In this document: positions 5,606 to 8,288 of the stretch, piece by piece
Layout: each line of letters opens with the position of its first letter
Numbering within the stretch: position 1 is the stretch's first letter
NCBI GenBank assembly: GCA_947177825.1
Contig: CAMWWA010000047.1
Location: forward strand, 1 to 8,288
DNA from: an uncultured Clostridia bacterium
GTDB lineage: Bacteria; Bacillota; Clostridia; Christensenellales; Borkfalkiaceae
Direction: 5' to 3'
DNA length: 8,288 nucleotides
Translations under genes and position numbers: made by a program
The notes under the pieces: model-generated
Databases searched by the model: none
What the model saw: the letters and a program-made list of their open reading frames with translations, nothing else
What the model was told of the DNA's origin: nothing

Positions 5606-6232
5606 TCAAACGTCGGCTTTGTTTTTGACTTTCATAAGCCTGATTACCGCGGCGCGCTCGTTTTCGTCCAGCTTGCTCTTGATATACTTAATGGTTTCTT
5701 CAAGCTGGGGTATCATAACGTATTCAAGCGCGTTTACGCGGCGCTTGTTGCGCTCGATTTCTTCCGCAAGCATTCTGACCGTCTTTTCGGTTTCGGCAAG
5801 CGCAAGCATTTTGGGAAGCAGGGCGGCGGCTTTGGTAACAGAATAGTCCGCCTCGCTGGTAATTTCGGGATAGGCGTAAGGCAGTCCGTCGGTGGTCTTT
5901 TCGTTGACAAGCCCGATTTTGGGCACTTCCACGCCCATCACGCTTTTAACGCCGCACTCCGCTTTAACCGCAACCGACGGCATGGCAAAAGCCGTTTCGG
6001 CACGGTAAGCCGGCGTAACCGAACGCGCAACCGAAAACTGCCTTAAAGTTTCGGAAAGCTCCTTTTCCACTTCGTCCCTAAGGCGTTTGTTTTCTTTTAT
6101 TATAAGCGAGAAGCGGCGCACCATTTCATCGGATTTATCCTTTAAAAGTTTGTGACCGCGTACCGCCGTTGTAAGCCGCGCTTTCAGCTTTTTAAGCTCC
6201 ATACGCGTAGGGTTTACGTTAAGCCGTGCCAA
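5606..6232 (-). CDS. atpD: V-type ATP synthase/ATPase subunit D (central stalk)
   Basis: Subunit D is the rotor shaft of the V1/A1 head. It turns inside the A3B3 ring and couples ATP hydrolysis or synthesis to ion movement through the membrane ring. The 208 residues fit the usual 200-215. The conserved N-terminus has NPTRMELKKLKARL (7-20) followed by a long helix to about 70. A variable middle region (about 75-130) precedes the C-terminal helix, which contains the family segment EEIERNKRRVNALEYVMIP (157-175). The two long helices should pair as an antiparallel coiled coil. The start codon is TTG (6230-6232): the upstream AGAGGGA at 6240-6246 has 7-nt spacing, and the resulting N-terminus aligns with the family. 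It follows the B gene after 15 bp and is the last gene before the terminator. In Enterococcus-style naming this is ntpD. Whether the enzyme pumps H+ or Na+ cannot be told without the membrane-ring gene. Confidence 0.96.
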   Translation of the reverse strand: MARLNVNPTRMELKKLKARLTTAVRGHKLLKDKSDEMVRRFSLIIKENKRLRDEVEKELSETLRQFSVARSVTPAYRAETAFAMPSVAVKAECGVKSVMGVEVPKIGLVNEKTTDGLPYAYPEITSEADYSVTKAAALLPKMLALAETEKTVRMLAEEIERNKRRVNALEYVMIPQLEETIKYIKSKLDENERAAVIRLMKVKNKADV

Positions 6233-6246
6233 ATGGTTATCCCTCT
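6230..6246 (-). promoter_or_regulatory. Ribosome binding site and TTG start of atpD
   Basis: AGAGGGA (6240-6246 on the minus strand) is followed by 7 nt and then TTG (6230-6232). There is no ATG or GTG in this frame that would keep the conserved NPTRM segment, so TTG is the start. The site lies in the 15-bp gap after the B gene stop. Confidence 0.8.
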
Positions 6247-6247
6247 G

Positions 6248-7615
6248 TTATTTCAAATACTTATCGATATATGCCTGTCTGATTCTTTTAAGCTCGGATA
6301 CGGGCAGAATTTTCATAAGCTCCCAGCCGATATCAAGCGTTTCTTCAACAGGTCTGTTCGCTTCGAAGCCCTGGTTTATATACACCTTTTCGAAATTTTC
6401 CGCAAACTTGGCGTACAGCTTATCGGTATCGGAAAGCGCGGCTTCGCCCAGAATTGCGGCAAGCTCCTTGCTCTCCTTTCCGCTTGCGTACGCGGCGAAA
6501 AGCTGGTTCATGGTGTCGGCGTGGTCCTCGCGCGTCTTGCCCTTGCCTATGCCCTTGTCCTTAAGACGGGAAAGGGACGGCAGAACGTCGATGGGCGGAT
6601 TTATACCCTTCTTGTACAAATCGCGCGAAAGCATTATCTGCCCCTCGGTAATGTAACCCGTCAGGTCGGGTATGGGGTGTGTTTTATCGTCTTCGGGCAT
6701 GGTCAGAATGGGTATCTGCGTTATCGAGCCCTCGCAGCCGCGGATTCTGCCCGCGCGCTCGTACATGGTCGCAAGGTCGGTGTACAGATAGCCGGGATAG
6801 CCGCGCCTGCCGGGTATTTCGCGCCTCGCCGCGGAAACTTCACGCAGCGCCTCGGCGTAGTTGGTAATGTCGGTCATTATAACGAGGACGTGCATACCGC
6901 AGGTGAACGCCAGATATTCCGCACAGGTCAAAGCCATACGCGGCGTTGAAATACGCTCTACCGCGGGGTCGTTTGCAAGGTTGGTGAAAAGCACCGTCCT
7001 TTCGATTGCGCCCGTCTTTTTGAAGTCGTCTACGAAATACTGCGCTTCCTCGAAGGTAATACCTATCGCCGCAAACACGACCGCGAACTTGCTGTCCGTG
7101 CCGCGCACCTTTGCCTGCCTTGCTATCTGCGCGGCAAGCTCCGCGTGGGGAAGTCCGCTCATAGAGAATACGGGCAGCTTCTGTCCTCTTACAAGGGTAT
7201 TAAGTCCGTCAATCGCGGATATTCCCGTCTGAATGAACTCGTCGGGGTAGTCGCGCGCCGCGGGGTTAATGGGCTCGCCGTTGATATCCAGAACCTTTTC
7301 GGGAATAACGGGCGCGCCGCCGTCGCGCGGATTGCCCATACCGTCGAACACTCTGCCCAGCATATCGCGCGAGCACGCAAGCTGCTGGCTGTGCCCCGTA
7401 AAGCGCGCCTTTGCGTCCGAAATCTGCAAGCCCTGCGAGTTTTCGAAAAGCTGTACAACCGCCTTGTCGCGGTTGATTTCCAGCACCTTGCCGCGGCGAA
7501 TCGTGCCGTCGTGGCAGATTATATCAACGAGCTCGTTATAGGTTACGCCCTCAACGCCGTCCACCACCATAAGAGGTCCGACGACTTCGCGGATGGTCTT
7601 GTATTCCTTAAACAT
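6248..7615 (-). CDS. atpB: V-type ATP synthase/ATPase subunit B (non-catalytic nucleotide-binding subunit)
   Basis: Subunit B alternates with A in the hexameric V1/A1 head and shapes the interface sites where A hydrolyses or makes ATP. The 455 residues match the usual size. An N-terminal beta-barrel runs to about residue 75 ([20 protein letters not shown], 5-24). The central RecA-like domain has [18 protein letters not shown] (151-168) where catalytic subunits carry a Walker A loop. The missing GKT is normal for B and marks this as B rather than A. Further family segments are [20 protein letters not shown] (253-272), [20 protein letters not shown] (285-304) and [12 protein letters not shown] (316-327), followed by a C-terminal helical domain. 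The ATG lies 8 bp inside the end of the A gene (ATGTTTAA overlap), with a strong GGAGG 8 nt upstream, so the A and B subunits are probably translationally coupled. In Enterococcus-style naming this is ntpB. Confidence 0.98.
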   Translation of the reverse strand: MFKEYKTIREVVGPLMVVDGVEGVTYNELVDIICHDGTIRRGKVLEINRDKAVVQLFENSQGLQISDAKARFTGHSQQLACSRDMLGRVFDGMGNPRDGGAPVIPEKVLDINGEPINPAARDYPDEFIQTGISAIDGLNTLVRGQKLPVFSMSGLPHAELAAQIARQAKVRGTDSKFAVVFAAIGITFEEAQYFVDDFKKTGAIERTVLFTNLANDPAVERISTPRMALTCAEYLAFTCGMHVLVIMTDITNYAEALREVSAARREIPGRRGYPGYLYTDLATMYERAGRIRGCEGSITQIPILTMPEDDKTHPIPDLTGYITEGQIMLSRDLYKKGINPPIDVLPSLSRLKDKGIGKGKTREDHADTMNQLFAAYASGKESKELAAILGEAALSDTDKLYAKFAENFEKVYINQGFEANRPVEETLDIGWELMKILPVSELKRIRQAYIDKYLK

Positions 7616-8288
7616 CGTCCTCTCCTCCCTGGCAAATCGCCTTGAATTCCGCGCCCATAAGCTTCAAAATTTCGTCGAACTCGGAAAGGTTTTCTTCCTT
7701 GATATACTTGGCGCGTCCCAGCCTTTCCTTGCTCTTGCTTGCAAGCACGTCGTTTATCGACGCGAACGAAGCAACCGCTTCCCTTGCGCGCGTATCGAAT
7801 TCGTAAATGAGCTTAAGCATTAAAAACTGCTTTTTCATCGACGTGTAGGTGTCTATTTCGTCGAATGCGTTCTGGTGCAGATAGTCCTCGCGGATAATCT
7901 TTGCGGTCTCCATCGTCAGCCTGTCCTTAGACGAAAGCGCGTCCATACCGACAAGCCTTACTATTTCGTTGAGCGCCGCTTCTTCCTGCAGAACCGTCAT
8001 TATGAACTGGCGGTACTGCGCGTATTCCACGCTGACGTTTTCGTTGTACCAGTCGCGCATTTTGTCCGCGTAAAGCGAATAGCTTATAAGCCAGTCGATT
8101 GCAGGGAAATGACGCTTGTATGCAAGCGATGCCGAAAGTCCCCAGAACACTTTAACTATTCTGAGCGTTGCCTGCGAAACGGGTTCGGACAAGTCGCCGC
8201 CCGGGGGCGATACAGCGCCTATTGCAGTAACCGAGCCTACGCGCTGGGTAGTGCCCAAAAGCTTTACCATGCCTGCTCGTTCGTAGAA
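7608..8288 (-). CDS. atpA: V-type ATP synthase/ATPase catalytic subunit A, C-terminal part only
   Basis: Subunit A holds the ATP catalytic site of the V1/A1 head. Only the last 226 residues are in the window, out of a usual total near 590. The frame is open to the edge and begins inside the protein with FYERAG, so the first internal Met (codon at 8268-8270) is not the start. Recognisable family segments are [20 protein letters not shown] (fragment residues 18-37), [21 protein letters not shown] and [12 protein letters not shown], which belong to the end of the nucleotide-binding domain. A long helical C-terminal domain follows. The Walker A and B motifs lie outside the window. It overlaps the B gene by 8 bp. 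The A-B-D order is the common bacterial V-ATPase arrangement, in which membrane-part genes usually lie upstream. In Enterococcus-style naming this is ntpA. Confidence 0.97.
   Translation of the reverse strand, partial: FYERAGMVKLLGTTQRVGSVTAIGAVSPPGGDLSEPVSQATLRIVKVFWGLSASLAYKRHFPAIDWLISYSLYADKMRDWYNENVSVEYAQYRQFIMTVLQEEAALNEIVRLVGMDALSSKDRLTMETAKIIREDYLHQNAFDEIDTYTSMKKQFLMLKLIYEFDTRAREAVASFASINDVLASKSKERLGRAKYIKEENLSEFDEILKLMGAEFKAICQGGEDDV

Noticed and set aside
6152..6949. A 265-codon plus-strand open frame
   Set aside because: It lies opposite the well-conserved V-ATPase B and D genes. It is a shadow created by their codon use, with no recognisable protein features.
6701..7165. Lack of a Walker A motif in the B subunit, first noted as a possible inactivation
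   Set aside because: B subunits of V/A-type ATPases normally lack a canonical P-loop, so this is expected.
7145..7645. A 166-codon plus-strand open frame opposite atpB
   Set aside because: Same reasoning: it is antisense to the conserved B subunit and has no independent promoter or ribosome site.

Overview
The window looks like a piece of chromosome from an uncultured Bacillota, most likely a Clostridia-type anaerobe. This is an inference from three things: a V-type (A/V) ATPase A-B-D gene run, Shine-Dalgarno-type start sites with tight gene overlaps, and moderate G+C genes separated by AT-rich spacers. Nothing in the sequence fixes the genus. Seven protein genes are supported. Six are on the minus strand and one is on the plus strand; the two genes at the window edges are cut.

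Right part (8288 down to 5606, minus strand): the 3' end of a V-type ATPase operon. It holds the C-terminal part of catalytic subunit A, complete subunit B and complete central-stalk subunit D. A and B overlap by 8 bp, and D starts on TTG. A strong hairpin at 5549-5576 closes this operon and also closes the plus-strand gene that converges on it.

Middle (4717-5605): an AT-rich island. The only plus-strand gene (5078-5527) encodes an unrecognised 149-residue protein with two membrane segments. It has its own promoter (TTGATT-17-TATATT with TGn), a good ribosome binding site and several dyad sequences around its transcription start. Diverging from it is a near-consensus minus-strand promoter (TTGACA-17-TATTAT), whose transcript should begin with a stem-loop.

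Left part (4716 down to 1, minus strand): a four-gene unit read from that promoter. In order it encodes a GNAT-fold protein resembling the BcerS/YghO family, a polytopic UPF0104/YbhN-type (MprF membrane-domain) protein, UDP-galactopyranose mutase (Glf) and a GT4 glycosyltransferase cut by the window edge. Glf supplies UDP-galactofuranose, the GT4 enzyme would transfer a sugar, the UPF0104 protein is a candidate lipid or glycolipid translocator, and the GNAT protein is a candidate N-acyltransferase. Together they suggest a route to an envelope glycolipid, possibly one bearing galactofuranose and possibly an N-acylated (sphingolipid-like) lipid. The individual family calls are firmer than this combined pathway. 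No RNA genes, CRISPR arrays, insertion sequences or phage genes were seen.
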